Part shown: positions 49,885 to 58,760 of the stretch, one piece after another
How positions within the stretch are numbered: the first letter of the stretch is position 1
Layout: each line of letters begins with the position of its first letter
Source: Halomonas aestuarii
Lineage (GTDB): Bacteria > Pseudomonadota > Gammaproteobacteria > Pseudomonadales > Halomonadaceae
Direction of reading: 5' to 3'
DNA: 64,000 nucleotides
Assembly: GCF_001886615.1 (NCBI RefSeq)
Contig: NZ_CP018139.1
Location: 372,001-436,000 of the forward strand
Notes under the pieces: generated by a model
Seen by the model: only the letters and a program-made list of their open reading frames with translations
Told to the model about the DNA's origin: nothing
Database searches by the model: none
Program-made: the position numbers and the translations under genes

Positions 49885-50693
49885 TGCGGCCCCCCGCTGC
49901 CCAGGATGTCGGCGTAAAAGTCCATCGCCGGGTAGTGGAACGGCACGGGACCGTCTGGCTCGCCATGCATGAACTGGCTGACCCTCGGGTCGCGATCGGC
50001 ATCGAGGCTCGCCGGGGTGCCGTGGGCCATCACCTGGCCATCGGCAATCACGTAGACGTAGTCGGCGATGGTCAGGGTCTCCTTGATGTCGTGGGAGACG
50101 ATGACGGCCGTCAGCCCCAGGGCCTCGTTGAGGCGCTTGATCAGCTGCACGAGCACTCCCATGGAGATGGGGTCCTGCCCCGCGAAGGGTTCGTCGTAGA
50201 GGATCAGCTCCGGGTCGAGGGCGATCGCCCGGGCCAGGGCCACCCGCCGGGCCATGCCGCCGGAGAGTTCCGACGGCATGAGCTCACGGGCCCCGCGCAG
50301 TCCCACCGCCTGCAGCTTCATCAGTACCACGTCACGGATCATCGCCTCGGGCAGGTCGGTATGCACCCGCAGCGGGAAGGCCACGTTCTCAAAGACATCG
50401 AGGTCGGAAAACAGCGCGCCACTCTGGAACAGCATGCCCATGCGCCGACGCAGGCCCAACAGGGCCTTGCGGGAGAGGGCATGGACATCCTGGCCATCGA
50501 TGCAGACCCGCCCCGCATCGGGAGTGAGCTGCCCGCCGATCACCTTGAGCAGGGTGGTCTTGCCGGTACCGCTGGGCCCCATGATCGCGGTGATACGGCC
50601 ACGCGGGATGGTCAGGTCGATACCGCGGAAGATCTCCTTCTCGCCACGCGAGAAGTGCAGGCTCTCCACTTCCACGAAGGGGGAGTCCGTCAT
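49881..50693 (-). CDS. mlaF: MlaF, ATPase of the phospholipid transporter
   Basis: A 270-residue ABC ATPase. Seen: Walker [12 protein letters not shown]-loop region [23 protein letters not shown], signature [26 protein letters not shown] (ELSGGMARR is typical of MlaF/MCE transporters), Walker [18 protein letters not shown], His-loop VSHD, and the C-terminal [18 protein letters not shown] that wraps the partner subunit. ATG 50693 gives an N-terminus like E. coli MlaF; ATG 50726 with AGGA five bases upstream is the alternative. First gene of the mla run, divergent from the antiporter. Confidence 0.95.
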   Translation of the reverse strand: MTDSPFVEVESLHFSRGEKEIFRGIDLTIPRGRITAIMGPSGTGKTTLLKVIGGQLTPDAGRVCIDGQDVHALSRKALLGLRRRMGMLFQSGALFSDLDVFENVAFPLRVHTDLPEAMIRDVVLMKLQAVGLRGARELMPSELSGGMARRVALARAIALDPELILYDEPFAGQDPISMGVLVQLIKRLNEALGLTAVIVSHDIKETLTIADYVYVIADGQVMAHGTPASLDADRDPRVSQFMHGEPDGPVPFHYPAMDFYADILGSGGPQ

Positions 50694-50830
50694 CGCATCA
50701 GCATCCTCGAGAAAATTATCGAACATCGTATCCTAACCATGCCCTGGCGCGCCAGCACCCCGCGTCCCCTTGCACCGCCGAAGTCCGGCATGTTCAATGT
50801 GCGCCCTCCTTCACCGCCCCGGATCTCGTC

Positions 50831-51790
50831 ATGCTGGCTCCCCTGCTGATCGTACTGCTCGGTTTCATCGGCCTGCTTTGGAGTGCCGACCGCTTCGTCG
50901 GGGCGGCCGCCGCCACCGCCTGGCGGGCCGGCATGAGCACCCTGCTGGTGGGGATGACGATCGTCTCGCTGGGCACCTCGGCACCGGAGATCGTGGTCTC
51001 GGTGATGGCCTCCCTGGACGGCGTGCCGGACCTCGCCATCGGCAATGCGCTGGGCTCCAACATCGCCAATATCGCCCTGGTGCTGGGCGTGACCGCCCTG
51101 GTGGTGCCGATCCCGGTCCGCTTCTCCATCGTGCGCCGCGAACTCCCCTTGCTGCTCGGCGCCACGGGCCTGGCCGGCTATGCGCTGGCCAACGGCCACC
51201 TCGACCGTCTCGACGGCGTGCTGTTGCTGGTGCTGCTGGTGTTCAGCCTGTGGTGGCTGTTCCGCGCCGACAGTCCGGACGACGACAGCGCCGGCGAGAT
51301 TCCCGGCATGCCGCTGGGCCAGGCCCTGGCCTGGCTGGCCGGCACGCTGGTGATCATGGTCATCAGCTCCCGGGCGCTGGTCTGGGGGGCCAGCGAGCTG
51401 GCCCGCGGGCTCGGGGTCAGCGAGCTGGTGATCGGCCTGACCGTGGTGGCCATCGGCACCAGCCTGCCGGAGCTGGCCGCCTGTGTTGCCAGCGCGCTGA
51501 AGCGCCACCACGACCTGGCCATCGGCAACGTCATCGGCTCCAACCTCTTCAACATGCTCACCGTGCTGCCCGTCCCCGCCCTGATGGCACCGGGTGCCAC
51601 CGACCCCGCGGCGGCCGGCCGCGACTACCCGGTGATGCTGCTGCTGACCCTCGCCCTGGGGGGCCTGCTGCTGTGGAACCGGCGGGGGCACCTGGGGCGG
51701 CTGCCAGGTGCCCTGCTGCTGGCGAGCTATGTCGCCTACCTGATCTGGCTCGGGGGCGCCGGCCTCCCCGCCGCCTCACCCCTTGAGTGA
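50831..51790 (+). CDS. Calcium/sodium antiporter (YrbG family)
   Basis: A 319-residue CaCA-superfamily exchanger with about ten membrane helices in two inverted repeats. Seen: the first alpha repeat VGMTIVSLGTSAPEIVVSVMA with AIGNALGSNIANIALVLG, and the second repeat IGLTVVAIGTSLPELAACVAS with AIGNVIGSNLFNMLTVLP; the GTS-x-PE and GSN-x-x-N motifs carry the ion-binding Glu residues. A short acidic central loop (ADSPDDDSAGE) separates the halves. The gene stands between mla and kdsD as in E. coli (yrbG). The SD is weak. Na+ exchange fits a halophile, but no specificity is shown. Confidence 0.93.
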   Translation: MLAPLLIVLLGFIGLLWSADRFVGAAAATAWRAGMSTLLVGMTIVSLGTSAPEIVVSVMASLDGVPDLAIGNALGSNIANIALVLGVTALVVPIPVRFSIVRRELPLLLGATGLAGYALANGHLDRLDGVLLLVLLVFSLWWLFRADSPDDDSAGEIPGMPLGQALAWLAGTLVIMVISSRALVWGASELARGLGVSELVIGLTVVAIGTSLPELAACVASALKRHHDLAIGNVIGSNLFNMLTVLPVPALMAPGATDPAAAGRDYPVMLLLTLALGGLLLWNRRGHLGRLPGALLLASYVAYLIWLGGAGLPAASPLE

Positions 51791-51818
51791 AACGCCACAA
51801 CGGGCAACAATCACTGCC

Positions 51819-52814
51819 ATGACCAACGACGCCCCCTACGCGGCCGGCACGTCCCGCCTGCGCGACAGTGCCCGCCGCACCCTGGAACTGGAACAGCAGG
51901 CCGTGGCGGCCCTGGCCGAACGCCTCGACGACTCCTTCGACCATGCCTGCCGCCTGATCCTGGCCTGCCACGGCCGGGTCGTGGTCACCGGCATGGGCAA
52001 GTCGGGCCATATCGCCGGCAAGATCGCCGCCACCCTGGCCAGTACCGGCACGCCGGCCTTCTTCGTGCATCCCGGGGAGGCCAGCCATGGCGACCTGGGC
52101 ATGATCACTCGCGGCGACGTGGTGCTGGCCCTCTCCAACTCCGGCGAGACCGCCGAGGTCACCGCCCTGCTGCCGCTGCTCAAGCGCATGGGCACGCCGC
52201 TGATCAGCATGACCGGTCGTCCCGGCTCGACCCTCGGCCGCCATGCCGACGCCCACCTGGATGCCGGGGTCGAGCGCGAGGCCTGCCCGCTGGACCTGGC
52301 ACCGACCTCGTCCACCACCGCCGCCCTGGCCCTCGGCGACGCCCTGGCCGTGGCGCTGCTCGAGTCCCGAGGCTTCACGGCCGAAGAGTTCGCCCTCTCC
52401 CACCCCGGCGGCAGCCTGGGCAAGCGCCTGCTGCTGCGGGTCTCCGACCTGATGCACGAGGGCAGCCGGCTGCCCGCGGTGCCGCTGGGCAGCCCCCTGC
52501 GCGATGCCCTGCTGGAGATCACCCGACAGGGGCTGGGCTTCACCTGCGTGGTGGATGCCGATGGCCGCCTGGCCGGGGTCTACACCGATGGCGACCTGCG
52601 CCGCACCCTCGACCAGCACAGCGACCTCTCGGCGCTAAGCGTCGACGACGTCATGACCCGCCCCGGCAAGCGGATCGCCCCCGACACCCTGGCCGCCGAG
52701 GCCGTCCGCCTGATGGAGGACAGCCGCATCTCGGCCCTGGCCGTGGTCGACGCCGACGGCCGCCCGGTCGGCGCCCTGCACATGCACGACCTGCTCGCCA
52801 GCGGCGTCATCTGA
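51819..52814 (+). CDS. kdsD: D-arabinose 5-phosphate isomerase
   Basis: A 331-residue enzyme that makes arabinose 5-phosphate from ribulose 5-phosphate for Kdo synthesis. Seen: SIS domain with VVVTGMGKSGHIAGKIAATLASTGTP, FFVHPGEASHGDLGMI, ALSNSGETAEV, ACPLDLAPTSSTTAALALGDALAVALL (spread over 160-186), ALSHPGGSLGKRLLLRVSDLMH, then two CBS domains (about 210-330). ATG 51819 has no clear SD; a TTG at 51783 overlapping the antiporter stop (TTGAGTGA) is an alternative that adds 12 residues. Confidence 0.95.
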   Translation: MTNDAPYAAGTSRLRDSARRTLELEQQAVAALAERLDDSFDHACRLILACHGRVVVTGMGKSGHIAGKIAATLASTGTPAFFVHPGEASHGDLGMITRGDVVLALSNSGETAEVTALLPLLKRMGTPLISMTGRPGSTLGRHADAHLDAGVEREACPLDLAPTSSTTAALALGDALAVALLESRGFTAEEFALSHPGGSLGKRLLLRVSDLMHEGSRLPAVPLGSPLRDALLEITRQGLGFTCVVDADGRLAGVYTDGDLRRTLDQHSDLSALSVDDVMTRPGKRIAPDTLAAEAVRLMEDSRISALAVVDADGRPVGALHMHDLLASGVI

Positions 52815-52856
52815 CGCCCTGATCGCCCACCTACGCCCCAGACTGCTGGAGACACC

Positions 52857-53414
52857 ATGAGCCTTGAATCCCCCCTGCTCGACAGCCAACTCGTCGACCG
52901 CCTGCGCCACGTCCGCCTACTCGCCATGGACGTGGACGGGGTGCTGACCGACGGGCGCCTCTATTTCCAGGCCGATGGCATCGAGATCAAGGCCTTCCAC
53001 ACCCATGACGGCCATGGCATCAAGCTGGCCCAGCGCGCCGGCATCGTGGTGGCCCTGATCACCGGTCGCGATTCGCCGATGGTCAGCCAGCGCGCCGCCG
53101 CCCTGGGCGTCAAGCATGTCTTCCAGGGGGCCGAGAAGAAGCTCACCGTGCTGCGCGAGCTGTGCGGTCGCCTGGGGCTGGAGCTCGAGCAGGTCGCCTA
53201 CTGCGGTGACGACATGCCCGACGTGGCGGCCATCCGGCGTGCCGGGGTCGGCATCAGCGTGCCCGGCGCGCCGTCCTACATCCGCCAGCATGCCGACTGG
53301 GTAACCGAGTCGGTGGGCGGCCACGGCGCCGTGCGCGAGATCTGCGACACCCTGCTCCAGGCCCAGGGGCACTGGGACGCCGTGCTCGACACCTACCTGC
53401 ACGGCTCGACCTGA
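52857..53414 (+). CDS. kdsC: 3-deoxy-D-manno-octulosonate 8-phosphate phosphatase
   Basis: A 185-residue HAD-family phosphatase that removes the phosphate from Kdo-8-phosphate. Seen: LLAMDVDGVLTDGRLYF (nucleophile Asp in DVDGVLTDG), IKAFHTHDGHGIKLAQRAGI, VALITGRDSPMVSQRAAALG (Thr-Gly motif II), GAEKKLTVL (Lys of motif III) and YCGDDMPDVAAIRRAG (motif IV). It follows kdsD and precedes lptC, the standard order. Confidence 0.96.
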   Translation: MSLESPLLDSQLVDRLRHVRLLAMDVDGVLTDGRLYFQADGIEIKAFHTHDGHGIKLAQRAGIVVALITGRDSPMVSQRAAALGVKHVFQGAEKKLTVLRELCGRLGLELEQVAYCGDDMPDVAAIRRAGVGISVPGAPSYIRQHADWVTESVGGHGAVREICDTLLQAQGHWDAVLDTYLHGST

Positions 53415-53417
53415 TCC

Positions 53418-54002
53418 ATGGCCCTGCCGCGCCCGGGCTTCCGCACCGGCCTGTTCCTTCTGCTGCTCGTCCTGGGCGGGGGACTGGCCCTGCTCGACCT
53501 GCAGGACGCGCCGCCCCCCGGCCCGGTTCCGGGAGACGCGTCGGGCGAGCCCGACTACTACCTGGAGGACGCCCGGCTGACCCGTTTCGACGCAAAGGGG
53601 CGGCCTCACCAGCGCCTCGACACCCCGCGGCTGACCCATACCCCCCATGACGACGTGACCCGCCTACAGCAACCGGACGGCACGCTGCTGGACGAGGAGG
53701 GACGGGTCTGGCTGGCCAGCGGCGACACCGGCACCCTGGGCGCGGGAGGCAACCCGCTGACCCTGTCCGGCGACGCGCGACTCCTCGCCCCCGCCGAGCG
53801 CTGGCAACTGGACACCGAGATCCTGCACTTCGATGCCGACAGCGGCCACGCCTGGAGCGAGACCCCGGCCGTGCTGCGCCAGCCGCCCCAGCGGATGCGC
53901 GGCGAGCGCTTCGACGCCTGGATCCATGACAACCGCGCCCGGCTGACCGACAATGTGCGCGGCTACCATCCGCCCGCGACCCACGAGGACCCCGAGTCAT
54001 GA
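53418..54002 (+). CDS. lptC: LptC, inner-membrane LPS-transport bridge protein
   Basis: A 194-residue bitopic protein that receives LPS from LptB2FG and hands it to LptA. Seen: N-terminal membrane helix (TGLFLLLLVLGGGLALLDL, about 11-29), then a beta-rich periplasmic domain with EPDYYLEDARLTRFDAKGRPHQRLDTPRLTHTPHDDVTRL (spread over 43-82) and LSGDARLLAPAERWQLDTEILHFDADSG. Starts three bases after kdsC and overlaps lptA by four (ATGA). Confidence 0.93.
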   Translation: MALPRPGFRTGLFLLLLVLGGGLALLDLQDAPPPGPVPGDASGEPDYYLEDARLTRFDAKGRPHQRLDTPRLTHTPHDDVTRLQQPDGTLLDEEGRVWLASGDTGTLGAGGNPLTLSGDARLLAPAERWQLDTEILHFDADSGHAWSETPAVLRQPPQRMRGERFDAWIHDNRARLTDNVRGYHPPATHEDPES

Positions 54003-54529
54003 CGCGACCTTCCCTCGCCCCCCTGCTGACCCTCGGCGTCATCGGCGTGCTGCTCGGCAGCGCCCCGGCCCTGGCCCTGGAGGGTGACGCCAGCGCCCCG
54101 ATCGAGGTGGAAGCCAACCAGCTCGACCTCGATGACCGCGCCGGCACCGCCGTCTACACCGGCAACGTGGAGATCCGCCAGGGCAGCATGCAGCTGACCG
54201 GCGACCGGGTGGAGATCGTGCGCAACGACGAGGGCGAGCTCAGCCGCGCTACCGCCACCGGCGAACGTGCCTACATCGAGCAGAAGCCCGCCCCGGACGA
54301 GCCCCTGGTCCGCGGTTGGGGCCGCACCGTCGTCTACCACGTCGCCGATCGCCGCATCGAGCTGATCGACCGCGCCGAGCTGCACAAGGACGGCGACACC
54401 TTCGACGGGGGGTACCTCGAATACTTCCTCGACCGCCGCGTCGTCCAGGCCCGCTCCGAGGCCGAGGGCGTCCAGGAGCGCCAGCGCGTGCGGATGACCC
54501 TCGAGCCCGAACAGCAGGACGGCCAGTGA
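53999..54529 (+). CDS. lptA: LptA, periplasmic LPS-transport bridge protein
   Basis: A 176-residue beta-jellyroll protein that polymerises into the bridge to LptDE. Seen: signal peptide ending PALALEG near residue 24, [41 protein letters not shown] (spread over 31-71) and [31 protein letters not shown] near the C-terminus. It overlaps lptB by one base (TGATG). Confidence 0.94.
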   Translation: MTRPSLAPLLTLGVIGVLLGSAPALALEGDASAPIEVEANQLDLDDRAGTAVYTGNVEIRQGSMQLTGDRVEIVRNDEGELSRATATGERAYIEQKPAPDEPLVRGWGRTVVYHVADRRIELIDRAELHKDGDTFDGGYLEYFLDRRVVQARSEAEGVQERQRVRMTLEPEQQDGQ

Positions 54530-55254
54530 TGAAGACCCTGAGCGCCCGGCACCTGGCCAAGAGCTACAAGCGTCGTCGCGTGGTGCAGGACATCAGCGTC
54601 TCCATCGAGCAGGGCCGGATCGTCGGCCTGCTCGGCCCCAACGGGGCCGGCAAGACCACCTCCTTCTACATGATCGTCGGCCTGGTTCGCGCCGATGCCG
54701 GCGAGGTGCACATCGACGACCTCGACCTCTCGACGGCCGCCATGCATGAACGGGCCCGGGCCGGCATCGGCTACCTGCCCCAAGAGGCCTCGATCTTCCG
54801 CAAGCTGTCGGTCGCCGACAACATCATGGCGATCCTCGAGACACGCCGCGACCTCGACCGCCAGGGCCGCCAGGCCCGGCTCGAGGAACTCCTCGAGGAC
54901 TTCCACGTGACGCATATCCGCGACAACCTTGGCATGAGCCTCTCCGGGGGCGAACGGCGACGCGTGGAAATCGCCCGGGCGCTGGCGACCGAGCCCGCCT
55001 TCATCCTCCTCGACGAGCCCTTCGCCGGCGTCGACCCCATCTCGGTGGGCGAGATCAAGGGCATCATCCGCCAGCTCAAGGCCCGCGACATCGGCGTGCT
55101 GATCACCGACCACAATGTCCGCGACACCCTGGACATCTGCGATACCGCCTACATCGTGGGCGACGGCCGGATCATCGCCGAGGGCAATGCCGAGGCGATC
55201 CTGTCCAACCAGCGCGTGCGGGAGGTCTACCTGGGCGAGGACTTCCGCCTCTGA
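54529..55254 (+). CDS. lptB: LptB, ATPase of the LPS export transporter
   Basis: A 241-residue ABC ATPase that powers LPS extraction with LptFG. Seen: Walker [19 protein letters not shown]-loop [20 protein letters not shown], signature [17 protein letters not shown], Walker [31 protein letters not shown] (His-loop) and C-terminal [12 protein letters not shown], all diagnostic of LptB. Last gene of kdsD-kdsC-lptC-lptA-lptB; the 142 bases that follow hold the rpoN control region. Confidence 0.98.
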   Translation: MKTLSARHLAKSYKRRRVVQDISVSIEQGRIVGLLGPNGAGKTTSFYMIVGLVRADAGEVHIDDLDLSTAAMHERARAGIGYLPQEASIFRKLSVADNIMAILETRRDLDRQGRQARLEELLEDFHVTHIRDNLGMSLSGGERRRVEIARALATEPAFILLDEPFAGVDPISVGEIKGIIRQLKARDIGVLITDHNVRDTLDICDTAYIVGDGRIIAEGNAEAILSNQRVREVYLGEDFRL

Positions 55255-55340
55255 TTGCAATCACCTGATATACCTGTCGTTATATCCCGACGGCATGAAG
55301 ATTGCGGATGGCACGATTGTTGCAAATTATCAGGTTGCAA
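55255..55340. repeat. Inverted repeat with TTGCAA half-sites around the rpoN promoter
   Basis: TTGCAA-TCA-CCTGATA (55255-55270) is matched in inverted orientation by TATCAGG-TTGCAA (55328-55340), 57 bases apart; a third TTGCAA (55320-55325) overlaps the -12 element. The left arm starts immediately after the lptB stop codon; the right arm covers the predicted rpoN transcription start. This could be a paired operator or a long-range RNA stem; the protein involved is unknown. Confidence 0.6.
55309..55324 (+). promoter_or_regulatory. Sigma-54 (-24/-12) promoter upstream of rpoN
   Basis: TGGCAC-GATTG-TTGCA matches the sigma-54 consensus TGGCAC-N5-TTGCW at every defined position, with the invariant GG (55310-55311) and GC (55322-55323) exactly ten bases apart. 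The predicted start of transcription is near 55335, about 60 bases before the rpoN ATG. No activator-binding site was identified. Confidence 0.8.
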
Positions 55341-55396
55341 CCCCCTCGGGCAGGGGCTAGGGTAGGGGTTTTCGGCACGCCGGGGGAACTCCTCTC

Positions 55397-56821
55397 ATGG
55401 CCATGAAGGCTTCCCTGCAGCTTCGCGTCGGCACCCAGCTGACCATGACGCCCCAGCTGCAGCAGGCCATCGCCCTGCTGCAGCTCTCGACCCTGGACCT
55501 TCGCCAGGAGATCCAGCAGGCGCTGGAGTCCAACCCCCTGCTGGACGTCGAGGACGAGTTCGGCGAACAGGCGGTGAGCGAGACGCCCGACGACGACTGG
55601 GCCAGCGAGATCCCCGAGGAACTCACCACCGATAGCGACTGGTCCGACACCTACCAGGACCTCGGCACCGCCCCCGCCGGCGGCAGCGGCGAGGGCCCCG
55701 ACTTCGAACGCCAGGCGTCGGGCCAGAGCCTGCAGGGCCACCTGGCCTGGCAGCTGGCCATGACCGACCTCGACGAGCGCCAGATGCGCATCGCCGAGAG
55801 CCTGATCGACAGCATCAACGGCGACGGCTATCTCACCCAGCCCCTGGAAGAGATCCGGGACGGCTTGAGGACCCAAGGCCTCGCGGGCCTGAGGAGCCGG
55901 GAAGTCGAGCAGGTGCTCCTGCGCCTCCAGCAGTTCGAGCCCACCGGCGTCTTCGCCCGGGACCTGCGCGAGTGCCTGCTGCTGCAGCTGGCCACCCTGC
56001 CCGATGACACGCCCCTGCTGCCCCAGGCCCGCCGCCTGGTTCGCCAGTTCCTCGAGGCGCTCGCGGGCGACGACCGCCGCCTGCTCAAGCGCCGGCTCGG
56101 CCTCGACGACGCGGCCCTCGACACGGTGATCGACCTGGTGCGCTCGCTGGATCCTCGCCCCGGCAGCGCCTTCACCGAGAGCGACAGCGACTACGTGATC
56201 CCCGACCTCGTCGCGCGTCATACCCGCGAGGGGTGGCAGGTGGAACTCAATCCCGAGGCCATGCCGCGCCTGCGCATCCAGCCCGACTACGCCGCCCTGA
56301 TCCGACGCGCCGACAAGAGCGACGACAACCAGTTCCTCAAGGACCACCTGCAGGAAGCGCGCTGGCTGATGAAGAGCCTCTCCAGCCGCAACGACACGCT
56401 GCTGCGGGTGGGCCGCGAGATCATGGTGCGACAGATCGACTTCCTGGAGCATGGCGAGGAGGCCATGAAGCCGCTGATCCTGGCCGATATCGCCCAGGTC
56501 GTGGAGATGCATGAATCGACGATCTCGCGGGTCACCACCCAGAAGTTCATCCATACCCCGCGCGGCATGTTCGAGCTCAAGTACTTCTTCTCCAGCCAGG
56601 TGGGGGGCGGCAACGGCGAGGGCGACGCCCACTCCAGCACCGCCATCCGCGCCCGGATCCGCAAGCTGATCCAGGACGAGCCCCCGCGCAAGCCGCTTTC
56701 CGACAGCCGGCTGGTCGCGCTGCTCGAGGAAGCCGGCATCAGCGTCGCGCGCCGCACGGTGGCGAAATATCGCGAGGCGATGGGCATCCCCTCCTCCAGC
56801 GAGCGCAAGCGGTTGCGTTGA
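55397..56821 (+). CDS. rpoN: RNA polymerase sigma-54 factor
   Basis: A 474-residue alternative sigma factor for -24/-12 promoters; it needs AAA+ activators. Seen: region I, Gln/Leu-rich (LQLRVGTQLTMTPQLQQAIALLQLSTLDLRQEI, spread over 5-38), acidic region II (about 52-105), core-binding domain, DNA-binding domain with the helix-turn-helix around MHESTISRVTTQKFIHTPRG, and the RpoN box ARRTVAKYRE (451-460). It is preceded by what looks like its own type of promoter and followed by hpf, ptsN, rapZ and ptsO, the usual group. Confidence 0.98.
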   Translation: MAMKASLQLRVGTQLTMTPQLQQAIALLQLSTLDLRQEIQQALESNPLLDVEDEFGEQAVSETPDDDWASEIPEELTTDSDWSDTYQDLGTAPAGGSGEGPDFERQASGQSLQGHLAWQLAMTDLDERQMRIAESLIDSINGDGYLTQPLEEIRDGLRTQGLAGLRSREVEQVLLRLQQFEPTGVFARDLRECLLLQLATLPDDTPLLPQARRLVRQFLEALAGDDRRLLKRRLGLDDAALDTVIDLVRSLDPRPGSAFTESDSDYVIPDLVARHTREGWQVELNPEAMPRLRIQPDYAALIRRADKSDDNQFLKDHLQEARWLMKSLSSRNDTLLRVGREIMVRQIDFLEHGEEAMKPLILADIAQVVEMHESTISRVTTQKFIHTPRGMFELKYFFSSQVGGGNGEGDAHSSTAIRARIRKLIQDEPPRKPLSDSRLVALLEEAGISVARRTVAKYREAMGIPSSSERKRLR

Positions 56822-56991
56822 ACGATCCCCCGCGACGCCCTCAAGCGCCCTCCTGCCGCCTATTGACCCGAACGCAAGCGATTGAAATGACGCCGTTCAC
56901 GGGGAGCTCCAATCCCCCGGGGCGAAGGGGTATGCAGGACGGCAAAAAGGGTTACAATCGAGCCACACCCCGCAAGAGCAAGGAGCGTGTC

Positions 56992-57300
56992 ATGCAAGTC
57001 AACATCACCGGCCATCATGTGGAACTGACCGACGCACTGCGTGACTATGTGCAGGAAAAACTGACCCGCGTCGAGCGTCACTACGACAACATCACCAATG
57101 TGCAGGTCACCCTCTCCGTGGAGAAGGAACGCCAGCAGGCCGCCTGCACCCTGCATGCCGCCGGTGCTGACCTCCATGCCGAAGCCATGGAGAGTGACAT
57201 GTATGCCGCCATCGATGCCCTGGCCGACAAGCTCGACCGTCAGCTGGTGAAGCACAAGGAAAAGGCACAGGCCCGCGCCCAGGGCGCCGGCGCTCGCTGA
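56992..57300 (+). CDS. hpf: Ribosome hibernation promoting factor (short form)
   Basis: A 102-residue HPF/YfiA-family protein that binds the decoding centre of idle ribosomes. Seen: MQVNITGHHVELTDALRDYV, KLTRVERHYDNITNVQVTL, QAACTLHAAGADLHAEAMESDMYAAIDALADKLDRQLVKHK (spread over 49-93). It is the short form without the C-terminal dimerisation domain. AAGGAGCG eight bases before ATG 56992 fixes the start; the upstream extension of the frame is not coding. A TACAAT at 56953-56958 could be a -10 but lacks a -35. Confidence 0.96.
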   Translation: MQVNITGHHVELTDALRDYVQEKLTRVERHYDNITNVQVTLSVEKERQQAACTLHAAGADLHAEAMESDMYAAIDALADKLDRQLVKHKEKAQARAQGAGAR

Positions 57301-57307
57301 TCCCGTC

Positions 57308-57793
57308 ATGACACTGGACGCCATCCTGCCCCCCGAGCGCACCCTCTTCGATGTGCCGGGGGGAAGCAAGAAGCGGGTGCTGGAGTTCTTCAGCACCTTC
57401 ATCGCCCAAAACACGCCCAGCCTCGACAGCCAGGAGGTCTTCAGCCGACTGATCGGCCGGGAGCGGCTGGGCAGCACCGGCATCGGCAACGGGGTCGCCA
57501 TTCCCCATGCCCGGAACCCGCACTGCAAGGCCCCCATCGCTGGCTTCCTCAAGCTGGCTGAGCCGGTGGACTTCGATGCCATCGACGGGGAACCGGTGGA
57601 CCTGGTCTTCGTGCTGCTGGTCCCCGAGGAGGCCGACGAGGCCCACCTCGCCCTGCTCGGCCAGGTCGCCGGCGTGATGAACGACGCCGATACCCGGGCC
57701 CGGCTGCGGCACAGCTCAAGCCAGCGCGAGCTCCATGAGCACCTCATGGAGGCGATCCGACAACAGGCCCCGACCGGCAGCCAGGGAGGCTGA
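57308..57793 (+). CDS. ptsN: PTS IIA-like nitrogen-regulatory protein (EIIA-Ntr)
   Basis: A 161-residue terminal phosphate acceptor of the nitrogen PTS, which adjusts K+ uptake and other processes. Seen: EVFSRLIGRERLGSTGIGNGVAIPHARN with phosphorylatable His67 (spread over 43-70), KLAEPVDFDAIDGEPVDLVFVLLVPEEADEAHLALLGQVAGV (spread over 82-123). It starts seven bases after hpf. Phosphate comes from EI-Ntr (ptsP, not in the window) through PtsO downstream. Confidence 0.95.
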   Translation: MTLDAILPPERTLFDVPGGSKKRVLEFFSTFIAQNTPSLDSQEVFSRLIGRERLGSTGIGNGVAIPHARNPHCKAPIAGFLKLAEPVDFDAIDGEPVDLVFVLLVPEEADEAHLALLGQVAGVMNDADTRARLRHSSSQRELHEHLMEAIRQQAPTGSQGG

Positions 57794-57836
57794 GCCCTCC
57801 CTGCCCCCCGGCCCGTCCCCCAGCCAGGAGACCCGC

Positions 57837-58757
57837 ATGCAGCTCGTGATCATCAGTGGCCGGTCGGGTTCCGGCAAGTCGATCGCGCTGCAGGCGCTGG
57901 AGGACCTCGGCTACTACGCCATCGACAACCTGCCGGCGATGCTGCTGGGCTCGCTGGTGGACGAGCTACAGGATGACCGCACGGTGCGCTCCTCGATGGC
58001 CGTCAGCATCGATGCCCGCAACCTGCCGGAGGCCCTGAAACGCTTTCCGCAACTCCTGCACGATCTGCGCGCACGCAACGTGGACTGCCAGGTGGTCTAC
58101 CTGACCACTGATGCCCGGATCCTGCTGGAGCGCTACTCCCACACCCGCCGCCGTCACCCGCTCACCCGCGGCAGCGACATGACCCTGGCCGAGGCCATCG
58201 ACTCCGAGGAGCAGGCGCTCTCGGAGATTCGCGATCTCGCCGACCTGGTCATCGACACCACGCGGCTCTCGGTGCACGAGCTCCGGGGGCGCATCACCGA
58301 CCAGGTGGCGGGCCATCGGGCGGAGCAGATGACCCTGACCGTGGAGTCCTTCGGCTTCAAGCGCGGGGTGCCCCTGGACGCGGACATCGTCTTCGACGCC
58401 CGCTGCCTGCCCAACCCCTACTGGGATCCGGCCCTGCGCGACGCCACGGGGCGGGATGCCAGCATCATCGCCTTCCTCGACAGCTACCCGGTCGTCACCG
58501 AGATGCATGACGACATCCTCGCCTGGGTGGAACGCTGGCTGCCCCGCTACCAGGCCAGCCAGCGCAGCTACCTCACCGTGGCCATCGGCTGCACCGGGGG
58601 ACAGCATCGCTCGGTCTACCTGGCCGAGCGACTGGCCGACCACCTGGCGAAGCGGCATGCCGGCATCCGGCTGCGCCACCGCGAGCTGGGGATGCAGGTC
58701 AACCTCCCCGCCGAGGACGAGACGGACGGCAACGACCCGCTACAGGAAGGAACCTGA
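57837..58757 (+). CDS. rapZ: RNase adapter protein RapZ (YvcJ family)
   Basis: A 306-residue P-loop protein. In E. coli RapZ binds GlmZ/GlmY small RNAs and senses glucosamine-6-phosphate, so controls cell-wall precursor supply. Seen: Walker A IISGRSGSGKSIALQALEDLGYYAIDNLP (spread over 5-33), TRRRHPLTRG, VESFGFKRGVPLDADIVFDARCLPNPYW (spread over 163-190) and the C-terminal sugar/phosphate-binding TVAIGCTGGQHRSVYLAERL. ATG 57837 follows CCAGGAG. Whether it acts on sRNAs here is unknown. Confidence 0.96.
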   Translation: MQLVIISGRSGSGKSIALQALEDLGYYAIDNLPAMLLGSLVDELQDDRTVRSSMAVSIDARNLPEALKRFPQLLHDLRARNVDCQVVYLTTDARILLERYSHTRRRHPLTRGSDMTLAEAIDSEEQALSEIRDLADLVIDTTRLSVHELRGRITDQVAGHRAEQMTLTVESFGFKRGVPLDADIVFDARCLPNPYWDPALRDATGRDASIIAFLDSYPVVTEMHDDILAWVERWLPRYQASQRSYLTVAIGCTGGQHRSVYLAERLADHLAKRHAGIRLRHRELGMQVNLPAEDETDGNDPLQEGT

Positions 58758-58760
58758 CGC

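Noticed and set aside
50727..50830. Divergent promoters between mlaF and the antiporter
   Set aside because: TAGGAT and GATAAT look like -10 boxes on the minus strand, but no -35 at suitable spacing supports either.
55340..55376. Terminator between lptB and rpoN formed by AACCCC and GGGGTTTT
   Set aside because: The six-base stem encloses about 20 bases and is weak. It could equally be leader structure of rpoN, so I did not list it as a feature.
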